Program-made: the position numbers and the translations under genes | The notes under the pieces: generated by a model | What the model saw: only the letters and a program-made list of their open reading frames with translations | Database searches by the model: none | What the model was told of the DNA's origin: nothing | NCBI RefSeq assembly: GCF_900143565.1 | Contig: NZ_FREX01000001.1 | Coordinates: forward strand, 1,209,069-1,273,068 | Source of the DNA: Pseudovibrio sp. Alg231-02 | GTDB taxonomy: Bacteria; Pseudomonadota; Alphaproteobacteria; Rhizobiales; Stappiaceae | DNA: 64,000 bases | Reading direction: 5' to 3' | Shown here: piece after piece, positions 17,547 through 26,624 of the stretch | Layout: each line of letters begins with the position of its first letter | Position numbering within the stretch: the stretch's first letter is position 1

Positions 17547-19766
17547 GTGAGTGATTTTCGCTTGTCCAGCCCTCATGCCCTCAATACTGAGGAAGGTAGC
17601 CATCCAATGCATGAGGTGCTGGACGCCCTGATTGAAAGCATCGCTTATGTCTCCCGCGCCCATGGGAATTTCCTCAGTAAAACAGCGTTGACTGCCGGAC
17701 TTCCGCTGATCAATGGGCGGTTGCAATTCTCTCAGGTTGAAAAAGCCTCCGAGAATTGTGGGTTACAAGCCGAAAAGCAACGGATTGCTCTTAGCAAGAT
17801 CTCCAGCAGCAGCCTTCCGTGCCTGTTGGTGTTTCATGACAGAGCCTTGCGCCTGCTGGTGGGTTATGACGCAGCCACACGGCAGGCCAAACTGCTGGAC
17901 CCCTTAGATCTGGAAAGACCGCAGTATCTCAGCTTGGATATTTTGCAGCGGGCATACTCAGGGTATGCGATCCTATTTTCATCTCTTCATGCACGCGACA
18001 GCAGTGGGCAGGTTCATCAAGACAACAAGCATTGGTTCTGGTCCGAGTTCACACGGTTCTGGCCTGACTATGGCAATGTTGCGCTCGGGACATTGCTGAT
18101 CAACTGCCTTGCCCTCGCTTCCCCCTTGTTCATCATGAATGTTTACGACCGCATCCTGCCCAACTTCGCTGTGGCGTCGCTATGGGCTCTGACAATTGGT
18201 GTGGCGTTGGCACTGGCGGGAGATAGTTTGCTGAAGGTGGCGCGATCATCCATCCTCAACAGCCTTGGTAAAAAGGCAGATCGGCGGCTGGCTTCCAAGA
18301 TTTTCTCTCATGTGCAGAACATTGATTTTTCTGCCAAGACCAAGAGTGCCGGAGAATACGCTGGGACTGTTCATGACTATGAAAAGCTCCGCGAATTCTT
18401 CAGCTCAACTGCCTTGATCGCCCTGCTGGATTTCTGCTTTGTCGGTCTTTTCATCTGCATCCTGTTTTTCATCGTTGGCCCCATCGCCTGGATTCCACTG
18501 CTTGCTGTGCCCGTGGTTTGCCTGCTTAATCTGGCGGCTCAATTGCCTTTGGAGCGAACCGTTCAAGCCTCAAGCCTTGAAGGGAACAAGCGGCAGAACA
18601 TTTTGATGGAGACATTGGGTGGGCACGAGACAGTGCGTGCTCTCAATGCAGAGGCCCACATGCAATCCCGCTGGGAGCAGTCTGTTGACCGCAGCAGCGA
18701 GATCCTGTTGCAGAGCCGTCATTGGTCCAATCTGGCAATGGTGGGAACAGGGCATGTGCAAGGTATGGTGTCGGTGCTGATTATTGTCTGGGGTGTTTAT
18801 CAGGTTGAGGCGGGTGCCGTGAACATGGGCGGGCTGATTGCTGCGATGATGCTGTCAGCCCGTGTATTGGCGCCAATCTCTTCTATCGCCAATGCGTTGG
18901 TCCGGTTTCGTCAAGTCCTGCACAGCTATCGCCAGCTTGGAGATTTGCTAAGCCAGCCAACAGAACGCAAGACAGGAAAAGCAACTGCAAACCTGCGGTG
19001 CTGCCGTGGTGAAGTTCAGTTTCAAAATGTCAGCTTCTCTTATCCACTCAGTGAGAAGGCTAGCCTGACCCACTGCAATTTCTCGATTGAGCCTGGGGAT
19101 ACGATTGGGCTGGTTGGGTGTGTCGGGTCCGGAAAATCGACCGTAGGCCGGCTGATGAGCGGGCTTCGGTATCCTTCTGAGGGTGCTGTTCTCATTGATG
19201 GAATTGACACGCGCCAGTTTGATCCAGCAGACCTGCGCCATTTTGTTGGGTATCTGTCTCAGGACAATACGCTGTTTCAGGGCACGTTGAGAGACAACCT
19301 TTGCCTTGGATTGCCACACCTTTCCAACGAGGAGATTGAGGAAGTTTGCCATGTAACGGGGCTGCATAGCCTCGTGAACAAGCATCCAGCTGGTTACAAT
19401 CTGATTGTGGGTGAAAACGGAGCTGCGCTTTCTGGTGGGCAGCGGCAATGTGTGGCGTTGGCTCGTGTTCTTTTGCGCAAGCCGAAGATCCTGTTTCTGG
19501 ATGAACCCTCCAGTCAGCTGGATCTTTCCGCGGAGCAGCGTTTGTTGCGTGGCTTGCGGCGCTATAACAACGGTTCTCTGACACTCATTATCAGCACGCA
19601 CCGCCCTTCCCTCCTGAAGCTCACCAATCGGCTGATCGCTCTGGATCAAGGCCGCATCATTGCAGATGGACCGAGCGAGGAAGTGAAGCAATCCATGCAG
19701 CAACCGCGTCTGCATGAAGTGCCACAGCCTGCGCAGGTTCCGATTGAAGAAAGGCTGAGAGCATGA
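17547..19766 (+). CDS. Type I secretion ABC transporter (permease/ATPase, LapB/HlyB-like)
   Basis: 739 aa from a GTG. Residues ~20-150 form a C39-like domain without the catalytic Cys, as in HlyB/LapB exporters of RTX or adhesin substrates. Residues ~165-460 are the six-helix membrane domain (LINCLALASPLFIMNVYDRILPN is a typical start). Residues ~490-720 are the ATPase with Walker A GCVGSGKST, signature LSGGQRQ and Walker B ILFLDEP. It exports a large protein directly to the outside together with the adaptor encoded next; the substrate gene is not in this window. Confidence 0.93.
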   Translation: MSDFRLSSPHALNTEEGSHPMHEVLDALIESIAYVSRAHGNFLSKTALTAGLPLINGRLQFSQVEKASENCGLQAEKQRIALSKISSSSLPCLLVFHDRALRLLVGYDAATRQAKLLDPLDLERPQYLSLDILQRAYSGYAILFSSLHARDSSGQVHQDNKHWFWSEFTRFWPDYGNVALGTLLINCLALASPLFIMNVYDRILPNFAVASLWALTIGVALALAGDSLLKVARSSILNSLGKKADRRLASKIFSHVQNIDFSAKTKSAGEYAGTVHDYEKLREFFSSTALIALLDFCFVGLFICILFFIVGPIAWIPLLAVPVVCLLNLAAQLPLERTVQASSLEGNKRQNILMETLGGHETVRALNAEAHMQSRWEQSVDRSSEILLQSRHWSNLAMVGTGHVQGMVSVLIIVWGVYQVEAGAVNMGGLIAAMMLSARVLAPISSIANALVRFRQVLHSYRQLGDLLSQPTERKTGKATANLRCCRGEVQFQNVSFSYPLSEKASLTHCNFSIEPGDTIGLVGCVGSGKSTVGRLMSGLRYPSEGAVLIDGIDTRQFDPADLRHFVGYLSQDNTLFQGTLRDNLCLGLPHLSNEEIEEVCHVTGLHSLVNKHPAGYNLIVGENGAALSGGQRQCVALARVLLRKPKILFLDEPSSQLDLSAEQRLLRGLRRYNNGSLTLIISTHRPSLLKLTNRLIALDQGRIIADGPSEEVKQSMQQPRLHEVPQPAQVPIEERLRA

Positions 19767-21073
19767 AGGGCTGGTCGCTTCCCGTTACACCGCTGCATTT
19801 GCCAGAGTTTCACAGCCCAAAGCAGTCCAGAATCCTGATCTTCACATGTGCCGCAATTATGCTGCTGTTGTTCGTCTGGTCTGCATTTGCGCATGTGGAA
19901 GAGGTCACACGAGGCAATGGACGCATCATCCCTTCTCGTCAGATGCAGATTGTGCAAGCTCCAGAACGCGGGATTGTCTCTGAGGTGTTGTTTTATGAGG
20001 GTGAGATCGTTGAGCAAGGGGCGGTTCTGGTGAAACTGGATAATACCGGCTTTGCCTCTCAGTTGGGGGAGTTGTTGCAGAAGAAGTATGCGTTGCAGGC
20101 TCGTCTTGCACGGTTGACCGCTGAGGCCCGTCAGGCAAATCTGGCGCTTGATCTTTCAAACACGCCTGCCGACATTGCCGCGTTCTTGCAGCGAGAGCTG
20201 GCGGTTTATAAAGCTCGCAAAGAGCAGCTTGCTGCGGAAGTTGCGGTGCTTCGCAGTCAGTTCAGCCAGAAAGAACAGGATCTGAAGCAGCTTGAAGCTG
20301 AAGCACAGATGCTGAGCGCCAATCTTACCATCATTGCGCGAGAACTGGAGATCAACCAGCAGCTCTATAAACGTGGTGTCCTGCCAGAGATCGAGTTTTT
20401 GCGGCTCAAGCGACAGTACACAACTCTGGAGGGGGAGCGGCAGATGCTGGAGGCTTCTCTTGCAAGCGCTCGCTCTGCCAAGGAAGAGGTTCTACAAAAG
20501 GTAGCTTCCGCGCAGACGACGTTTGCCTCTCAGTCACAGTCAGATCTGGTGGCGACCAAAGCAGAACTTGCTGTGATTGAGGAGCGGCTGCGTGGGGCGG
20601 AGGATCGGGTGCATCGCAGTGCGTTGGTGGCACCCGTTCGCGGGGTGATCAACAAACTTAATGTCAGCACCATTGGGGCGGTGGTTCAGACTGGTGAGCC
20701 ACTGATAGAGATTGTTCCGCTGGAAGATACTTTGCTGATTGCTGCAAAAATCCAGCCGCAACATGTGGCCTTCCTACATCCGGGTCAGGATGTGAGCGTG
20801 AAAATCACGGCCTATGATTATTCTATCTATGGTGGATTGGACGGGGTGTTGGAGCGGATCAGTCCGGACACGTCAGAGGACGAGCGGGGACAGGCGTTTT
20901 TCAAGGTGATTGTGCGGACCAAGCAAAACCATCTGGGATCAGAGCAAAACCCGTTGCCCATCACGCCGGGCATGACGGCGAGCATTGATATTCTGACCGG
21001 TGAGAAAAGCGTGCTGAGTTATCTTGCCAAACCACTGCTCAAGGTGAAAGCGGAGGCATTTCGCGAGCGGTGA
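19763..21073 (+). CDS. Type I secretion periplasmic adaptor (HlyD/LapC-like)
   Basis: 436 aa membrane-fusion protein overlapping the ABC gene by four bases (ATGA). One N-terminal membrane helix (residues ~23-45) is followed by a lipoyl-like half (RIIPSRQMQIVQAPERGIVSEV), a long coiled coil (~100-270, rich in Leu, Glu and Ala) and the second lipoyl/beta-barrel half (RSALVAPVRGVINKL...). It links the inner-membrane exporter to a TolC-type channel, which must be encoded elsewhere. Confidence 0.93.
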   Translation: MKGWSLPVTPLHLPEFHSPKQSRILIFTCAAIMLLLFVWSAFAHVEEVTRGNGRIIPSRQMQIVQAPERGIVSEVLFYEGEIVEQGAVLVKLDNTGFASQLGELLQKKYALQARLARLTAEARQANLALDLSNTPADIAAFLQRELAVYKARKEQLAAEVAVLRSQFSQKEQDLKQLEAEAQMLSANLTIIARELEINQQLYKRGVLPEIEFLRLKRQYTTLEGERQMLEASLASARSAKEEVLQKVASAQTTFASQSQSDLVATKAELAVIEERLRGAEDRVHRSALVAPVRGVINKLNVSTIGAVVQTGEPLIEIVPLEDTLLIAAKIQPQHVAFLHPGQDVSVKITAYDYSIYGGLDGVLERISPDTSEDERGQAFFKVIVRTKQNHLGSEQNPLPITPGMTASIDILTGEKSVLSYLAKPLLKVKAEAFRER

Positions 21074-21083
21074 GACAGCAACT

Positions 21084-21116
21084 CCTCTCGCAGCAAACTA
21101 GAGCATAGGCGAGAGG
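21084..21116. terminator. Hairpin between convergent genes
   Basis: CCTCTCGC/GCGAGAGG inverted repeat spanning the gap between the HlyD gene and the nagA-like gene; the latter's stop codon lies in the loop. It probably serves both directions, but no T run is visible. Confidence 0.45.
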
Positions 21117-22243
21117 AATGAGAAGGATTTATAGTCCGGTGCGAGCAACAGCATATCGGCCAAGTCAGTGTTTTGCAGAGAGGCCACGGACTGTTGCAGC
21201 CCCATCAGGACAGCCGGATTGGACAGGCTCATGCGCAGCACTTCTTCTGCCGGGAACTGAAGCTCCGTTACCATGCGCGCAACAGACTCCAGCATGGTGA
21301 CATGTGCCCCCGCCAAAGATCCGGCTTTGTTGATGAGCTTGCCGTCTTCCAGATAGACCTGATGACCGTAAAGGTTGAAGTTTTCCGGTCCGCCGACAGT
21401 TGGCATAGCATCACTGATGATGATCATATGATCTTTGACAGGCCGTGCACGTATGGCAAGGCGGAGCATATCATCGGCGACGTGGTGCCCGTCTACGATC
21501 AGCGAGCAATAGGCGGTGCTGTTGATGCCCGTTCCAACTGCACCGGGCTCGCGGTTGACCATCTGGGACATGCCGTTGAACAGGTGTGTGAAGAGGTTTG
21601 CGCCCTCTTCCAGAATAGGTTTGATCTGCGCTGCGCCTGCATCAGTATGGCCGATAGAGACAACTGCGCCCATCTCAACCAGTCTTGCAACATCACCTTT
21701 GGCAACGCCTTCTGGTGCGACCGTCATGAGGACCGGGATGTCCCGATCTCGCAGGTCGCGGACCAGCTGCAAACTGCGCTCGTTGAGTGGGCGAACCCAG
21801 CTGGCTTCGTGGGTGCCTTTGCGTTCTACACTGATGTGCGGGCCTTCGATGTGGATGCCTTTGATGCCATAGGTGCCGTAAGCATCTTTCATGGCCTCAA
21901 CGGCGTCCTCCAGCACATTTGGCGCATCGGTGATGACTGTTGGCAGTAAGGCTGTAGTGCCGAACTGGCGGTGCGCCGCTGCAATAGCAGCCAGACCTTC
22001 TGGTGATGGAGAGGTGTTGTAGAGAACCCCGCCGCCGCCGTTGATCTGGATATCAAAGAAGCCCGGCGTGATGAGGCCAGAGAGTTTTTTCACGGTCGCA
22101 TCAGCGGGCAACTGGTCTGCTGGAGACAGGCCTGCACATTTGCCATTCACGAGATGAATGGCGGTATCGGTTAGCAGGTTCTGGCCGTCAAACAGCTGAT
22201 CTGGACACAGCCAGATGTCTTGGTTGCCCGGTGCGGTGCTCAT
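21098..22243 (-). CDS. nagA: N-acetylglucosamine/galactosamine-6-phosphate deacetylase
   Basis: 381 aa amidohydrolase. Blocks: PGFFDIQINGGGG (start of barrel), HIEGPHIS (metal Glu), VSIGHTDAGA, THLFNGMSQM and the catalytic Asp in IISDAMPTVG. The metal-binding set is that of NagA/AgaA deacetylases, which remove acetate from GlcNAc-6-P or GalNAc-6-P. Because AgaZ and AgaS homologues precede it, GalNAc-6-P (agaA) is a real alternative; sequence alone does not decide. It is the last gene of the operon and overlaps the upstream agaZ-like gene (ATGA). Confidence 0.9.
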   Translation of the reverse strand: MSTAPGNQDIWLCPDQLFDGQNLLTDTAIHLVNGKCAGLSPADQLPADATVKKLSGLITPGFFDIQINGGGGVLYNTSPSPEGLAAIAAAHRQFGTTALLPTVITDAPNVLEDAVEAMKDAYGTYGIKGIHIEGPHISVERKGTHEASWVRPLNERSLQLVRDLRDRDIPVLMTVAPEGVAKGDVARLVEMGAVVSIGHTDAGAAQIKPILEEGANLFTHLFNGMSQMVNREPGAVGTGINSTAYCSLIVDGHHVADDMLRLAIRARPVKDHMIIISDAMPTVGGPENFNLYGHQVYLEDGKLINKAGSLAGAHVTMLESVARMVTELQFPAEEVLRMSLSNPAVLMGLQQSVASLQNTDLADMLLLAPDYKSFSFLSPML

Positions 22244-23553
22244 AGAGCCTCCTCAAGCTGAGGTGCCTCAACTCTCTCAAAGAAATATGGGTCCAATGCC
22301 TGCTGGATTTCAGCAAGCACCAGCGCCTTCTCTATGCCAAAACCATGGCGCTGCAAAGCCCGTGCACGTTCAACAGTGCGAGATGCAAACAGTTGAAGCT
22401 GCAGTACCTTTGGAATCTCATGGGTTTGGAGGGCAGCAAAGAGTGCCTTTAGGGCATCCTGTACCTTTTCTCGCGGCCAGTAATACCGGATGCGATCTGC
22501 ATAACTGAAGTGGCGCAGCAGGCGCAGTTCCTGATCCGATCCCTGATAGTGGGAGCGCCAGTACTTGGGCTCAGACAGCATTTCTGCTTCCAGAATCTTC
22601 GAGATTTTTGGCGCGGTGCGCTTGTCTTCTTCCAGCCAGTCCAGCAACTGATCGAGCGCGTAGATGGCCTGCCTGTAGGCGAAGGTGAGCGCAGGGCCGA
22701 CTTTCAGGATCGCAAAACCCATGTTGGCGAGGCGTTGGAACGCATTGTCCAGCTGGTAGTCGGTGCTGTGCGCTTCGAACACAACGGTCTGGAATGGGTC
22801 AAGCGCTGCTCGCAGAGCTTTGCCGTCATCAGCGGGTAGATGATCGATGTGGAAGGGTGAGAACTCGACACCCGGCTGCACGACAAGGCCGCAGATACGG
22901 CCTTTTGCATCCTGCAGGCCCAGCTCATCGAACTTCTCAAAATGCATTTGCAAGGTACGGGAGGCACGCGCGGGTGGGGTTGGCTCAATGCTATGAGCCT
23001 CGCCTTCTTCACGCGCGCCCCCGGGAGGAGGAACTTCCGTACCGACGATGTAACTGAGGCGGCTTGGGTCTGGTGCATATTCTTCACAAACAGCAGCCAA
23101 TTGCGCAGCACGGCTGGCGCTGAGTTCATCACCGACCTGAGCCTCTTCGCCTGCGCACCCTTCGGAGCAGTCCAGATGGATTTTGGTGAAGCCAGCTTGC
23201 ACGTAGGCTTTCATCAGCTCTTTGGCTTTTGCCATGGCCTGATCAGCTGGCATGGAGCGCCATGCTTGCGGGCCGAGATGGTCGCCGCCGAGGATGAGCG
23301 CGTCCTCCGGCAATCCGGCAGTGGCGCAAATGCCTTTGACATAGCTGACGAAATCGGCTGGCTTCATCCCTGTGTAACCACCATCCTGATTGACCTGGTT
23401 GCTGGTCGCTTCCAGCAGCAGGGTCGTGCCTTTTTCTGCTGCGAGCAGAGCGGAAGCAAGGATGACATCCGGCTGCGCGGAGCAGATGGAGGGAAGCGCG
23501 GCTCTGGCGCCTGCACGGTTGGCAGTGATCACCTCAAGCAAAGGGTTGCTCAT
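22240..23553 (-). CDS. agaZ: AgaZ/KbaZ/GatZ-family protein (tagatose-6-P pathway)
   Basis: 437 aa, full length for GatZ/KbaZ/AgaZ. Family blocks seen: LLEATSNQVNQDGGYTGM, ILGGDHLGPQAWR, IHLDCSEGCAGE, YIVGTEVPPPGGA and HSTDYQ. In E. coli these proteins are the non-catalytic partner of tagatose-1,6-bisphosphate aldolase. From memory, an AgaZ in Shewanella has been tied to the tagatose-6-phosphate kinase step. No KbaY/GatY-type aldolase subunit is in this operon. Its presence points to a GalNAc branch. It overlaps both neighbours by four bases. Confidence 0.9.
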   Translation of the reverse strand: MSNPLLEVITANRAGARAALPSICSAQPDVILASALLAAEKGTTLLLEATSNQVNQDGGYTGMKPADFVSYVKGICATAGLPEDALILGGDHLGPQAWRSMPADQAMAKAKELMKAYVQAGFTKIHLDCSEGCAGEEAQVGDELSASRAAQLAAVCEEYAPDPSRLSYIVGTEVPPPGGAREEGEAHSIEPTPPARASRTLQMHFEKFDELGLQDAKGRICGLVVQPGVEFSPFHIDHLPADDGKALRAALDPFQTVVFEAHSTDYQLDNAFQRLANMGFAILKVGPALTFAYRQAIYALDQLLDWLEEDKRTAPKISKILEAEMLSEPKYWRSHYQGSDQELRLLRHFSYADRIRYYWPREKVQDALKALFAALQTHEIPKVLQLQLFASRTVERARALQRHGFGIEKALVLAEIQQALDPYFFERVEAPQLEEAL

Positions 23554-24485
23554 GACGGCTCCTCCAGTATTTGATAGTTTTGGACAGCTGCAAGCGCTGC
23601 TCCGCGTGTGCCGCTGCTGTCACCGTATTCTGCAACGCGGATCTCGGGCGGCTCGGTCTGGTCCAGCAAATGGCCGGGCAGAGCTTGCGCAATGAGGCGG
23701 TCGATGTTCGGGATCTTGGAAAGGCCACCGCCGAGCACAATGCAGTCCGGGTCCACCGTGCATTGAAGCGCCGCAACCAGTTCCGCCGCGATACGGGCCC
23801 ACATACGCATGACTTCCTGCATCTGCGGATCACCAGCAGCGGCTGCCGTGGTGATGGTCTTCGCATCGGCGTCTTTGCCGGTGACATGTTTGGCGAGGCG
23901 GCGCATTCCGGGGCCAGCCAGATAGGTCTCAAAGCAGCCGGTGCGACTACAACCACATTGGATACCGTCGAGCCCGAGTTCCTTCATGGTCATGTAGGGA
24001 ATGCCGAGGTGACCGTATTCTCCAGCAGCCCCATTCAGGCCCGAGATCAACGTACCGTTGGAACAGTAACCGCCACCAACACCTGTGCCGATGATCAGGC
24101 CGAAGACGCTGGCATAGCTGCGGCCTGCGCCCAACATGGCTTCAGAAAGCGCGAAGCAGTTACAGTCGTTTTCAAACGCGACGGCTCTGCCCAACTTGTC
24201 GATCAGGTCCTGATGGACGGTGCGGCCTGAGGCCAGCAGGTTGGCGGTGAGGAACTTGCCGGTTCGTTTGGAATGGAAGCCGGGAATACCGACACCAACC
24301 GGCAAGCCTTTTGAGCCTGCGGTTTCTTCCAGCCACACGACCATCTCGCAGAGAGCGTCAACCAGATTTTCGTAGGAATCTTGAGGGGTTGGTATGCGTT
24401 TGGTTTCAACCACCGCCCAATCACTATCAAAGGCGGTTGCCTCGATTTTGGTGCCGCCCAGATCAATGCCGCCAGCTCGAACCAT
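23550..24485 (-). CDS. ROK-family sugar kinase (N-acetylhexosamine kinase candidate)
   Basis: 311 aa from the ATG at 24485, one base after the agaS-like stop. It has the ROK phosphate motif GGIDLGGTKIEA at the start, the sugar-binding GNDCN-like AFENDCNCFALSEA, GTGVGGGY, and the zinc motif QCGCSRTGCFE characteristic of ROK proteins. No helix-turn-helix precedes the kinase domain, so it is an enzyme, not a repressor. In this operon it probably phosphorylates GlcNAc or GalNAc imported by the ABC transporter. Confidence 0.88.
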   Translation of the reverse strand: MVRAGGIDLGGTKIEATAFDSDWAVVETKRIPTPQDSYENLVDALCEMVVWLEETAGSKGLPVGVGIPGFHSKRTGKFLTANLLASGRTVHQDLIDKLGRAVAFENDCNCFALSEAMLGAGRSYASVFGLIIGTGVGGGYCSNGTLISGLNGAAGEYGHLGIPYMTMKELGLDGIQCGCSRTGCFETYLAGPGMRRLAKHVTGKDADAKTITTAAAAGDPQMQEVMRMWARIAAELVAALQCTVDPDCIVLGGGLSKIPNIDRLIAQALPGHLLDQTEPPEIRVAEYGDSSGTRGAALAAVQNYQILEEPS

Positions 24486-24486
24486 A

Positions 24487-25593
24487 TCAGGCCTCTTCCA
24501 GTGCATATAGCTTGACGCCCGAGACAACGCGGGTCAGCGTGCCCTGCCCTTCAAACGGATTGTCGACGTTGAAACCAAGCTTGTCAGACCAAGCCACCCC
24601 CAGCCACTGCGCAATGAGTACATGGAGCACGGACATCCAGCCATCCTCCAGTTTGCATGGAATGTGTACATCTGCCTTTGCAGAATTACCAATGGTGGTA
24701 ACTGTTTGCTCGCCGAACTGTGCCTTCACTTCTTCTGCCAAGTCCTCGTCGTAACGGCGGGAATGCAAGTTATTGGAGAGGAACACAAAGACCTTGGTCT
24801 GGTCATCGACAAAGGACTTTGGTCCATGCCGGAAACCGAGGGAGCTGTCCCAAATAGACGGGATTTTTCCTGCGGCTAGTTCCATCACTTTGAGCGCACT
24901 TTCGCGGGCAACAAAGGCAAGCGGACCGGAGCCTACGAAGACGGCGCGCTGTGGGATGGTGAGTTTGCCTGCCAGCTGATCCGCTTGCGCCAAAACAATT
25001 TCAGCTGCGTGGCTGATCTCGTTCATATTGGCCGCGAATTCTTCTGGCGTCTCCTGCCCAAACACTGCCATAGCTGTCAGGATCATGGTGGTGAAACTGG
25101 AGGTCATAGCAAAGCCGCTGTCGTGGCATTCGTCTGGCAGAACGATCACGCGCTGACTGGCCTTTGAGGCAGGTTGGCGGGTTGCCAGTGCACTGTCCTT
25201 GTTGCAGGTGATGTTCAGCCGTGGTGCTTCGGGGAAGATCGCGTCCAGCAAGTCCAGCGTGCCAATGGACTCGGTGGAGTTGCCGGAGCGCCCAAAAGAG
25301 ACAACCAGCGGAATGACACCGTTGCGTTTAAACACGTGCGGGGCGCTGACGAGATCTGTTGAAGGAACGGAGCGCATTGGCAACACAGAGGTTGCGTCCA
25401 GCGCTCTGCACAGAAGGTCGCCAATATAGGCGGATGTGCCTGCCCCGCAGAACCAGACTTCCGTGGCTCCGGAGTTGGCAACCCATTCGCTCAGATCACT
25501 CAGACGCGCAGCGAATTCCTGTCCCCAACTTGCCCAGATTTGCGGTTGCGCCTGAATTTCGCGCGTAGTTGCCCATTTGGTCAGATCGACCAT
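24487..25593 (-). CDS. agaS: SIS-domain sugar-phosphate deaminase/isomerase (AgaS-like)
   Basis: 368 aa with two SIS domains: the first around FCGAGTSAYIGDLL and VSFGRSGNSTES, the second around VFVGSGPLAFVARESALK. The paired HGPKS segment (LGFRHGPKSFVDDQ) is typical of AgaS. AgaS converts galactosamine-6-phosphate to tagatose-6-phosphate with ammonia release. No glutaminase domain is present, so it runs in the catabolic direction. It sits between a second SIS protein and the ROK kinase in a tightly packed operon. Confidence 0.87.
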   Translation of the reverse strand: MVDLTKWATTREIQAQPQIWASWGQEFAARLSDLSEWVANSGATEVWFCGAGTSAYIGDLLCRALDATSVLPMRSVPSTDLVSAPHVFKRNGVIPLVVSFGRSGNSTESIGTLDLLDAIFPEAPRLNITCNKDSALATRQPASKASQRVIVLPDECHDSGFAMTSSFTTMILTAMAVFGQETPEEFAANMNEISHAAEIVLAQADQLAGKLTIPQRAVFVGSGPLAFVARESALKVMELAAGKIPSIWDSSLGFRHGPKSFVDDQTKVFVFLSNNLHSRRYDEDLAEEVKAQFGEQTVTTIGNSAKADVHIPCKLEDGWMSVLHVLIAQWLGVAWSDKLGFNVDNPFEGQGTLTRVVSGVKLYALEEA

Positions 25594-25613
25594 CGCAGCA
25601 TTCCTTCATAAAA

Positions 25614-26624
25614 TCAAATAGTTACAGTTACCTTAGAAAGTGTTTCCGGTTGGTCTGGATCTAGACCCAACTGGAGAGCAGTTTCCAAAATCACCGGGTA
25701 CAATGCACGCAGCAGCATGGCCGAGCTTGCTGCGGGAGTAAGGCCCTGCGCACCAACGGTTTCTGGTGTCAGGCGGAAAACATTTGCGCCGACAGAGCGG
25801 AACCGCTCCTCCGCCAGGCTCAGGCTCTGGTTGCTGACCTCTTCCCCCGTATCCAGGATGAGGACACAGAGCGGTTTTGTGGCCAGTTGCAGCGGGCCGT
25901 GCAGCACTTCAGCAGCGGAATACGCTTCTGCATGAATGGCTGTTGTTTCCTTCAGTTTCAGCGCAACTTCCTGCGCTGCACCAAAGCCACACCCGCGTCC
26001 GATCACATACACATGCGGCGTGGACTTCACGGCTTCAATGATCTCGTCAGCCTGCTCAAGTTTCGCCTCAGCGCTGGCCAGCATGGCTTTTGCTGCTGCT
26101 TCACAGGCTTTGGCGTAGTCTGGTTTGAGGACTGCCAGAAGAGCCATTCCGGCGGCAATGGTGCAGATAACTGTTTTGGTGGCCGGAACGGCTTGCTCCA
26201 GCCCTGCTTTGATATCAACGCAGGCGTCCGTCTCAGTTGCTAACGGAGAACCCGGTGTGTTGGTGATGGCGAGCGTTTTACCGCCGCCATTTTTAAACCC
26301 GATTGCAGCACTGACCAGATCCTTGCTTCCTCCGGATTGGGAGAAAATAAGGGCGCCAGCATTGCCCAACTGCAATCCATTCCCCAGACTGAACACAGAG
26401 GGCGGCAGTGTTGTTACCGGCTTTTGCAGTTCGGCCATCAGTTCATAGGAGATCAAGTTGGCGGCTGCATCTGAGCTTCCACGCGCAATGGTGTAGAACG
26501 TGTCGAGCTTGTCCAGCGCTGCTGCTTTGACACTCTCAGTGAGGTCCTGACGGACCCCTTCTGCGAATGCCGGAATTGCCTGATCTATCTCAGCGCGCAT
26601 GTACGCGCCGGGGAGTTTGGTCAC
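25614..26624 (-). CDS. SIS-domain glucosamine-6-phosphate deaminase-type protein (GlmS-like, no glutaminase domain)
   Basis: 336 aa from a GTG at 26624 that overlaps the upstream stop (GTGA). It has two SIS domains: IARGSSDAAANLISYEL / IFSQSGGSKDLVSA and VIGRGCGFGAAQEVALKLKET, with YSAAEVLHGPLQL. This is the isomerase half of GlmS without the glutaminase domain, the NagB-II type that converts GlcN-6-P to fructose-6-P plus ammonia. It differs from the AgaS-like neighbour, so the operon carries two amino-sugar isomerases. Confidence 0.85.
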   Translation of the reverse strand: MTKLPGAYMRAEIDQAIPAFAEGVRQDLTESVKAAALDKLDTFYTIARGSSDAAANLISYELMAELQKPVTTLPPSVFSLGNGLQLGNAGALIFSQSGGSKDLVSAAIGFKNGGGKTLAITNTPGSPLATETDACVDIKAGLEQAVPATKTVICTIAAGMALLAVLKPDYAKACEAAAKAMLASAEAKLEQADEIIEAVKSTPHVYVIGRGCGFGAAQEVALKLKETTAIHAEAYSAAEVLHGPLQLATKPLCVLILDTGEEVSNQSLSLAEERFRSVGANVFRLTPETVGAQGLTPAASSAMLLRALYPVILETALQLGLDPDQPETLSKVTVTI

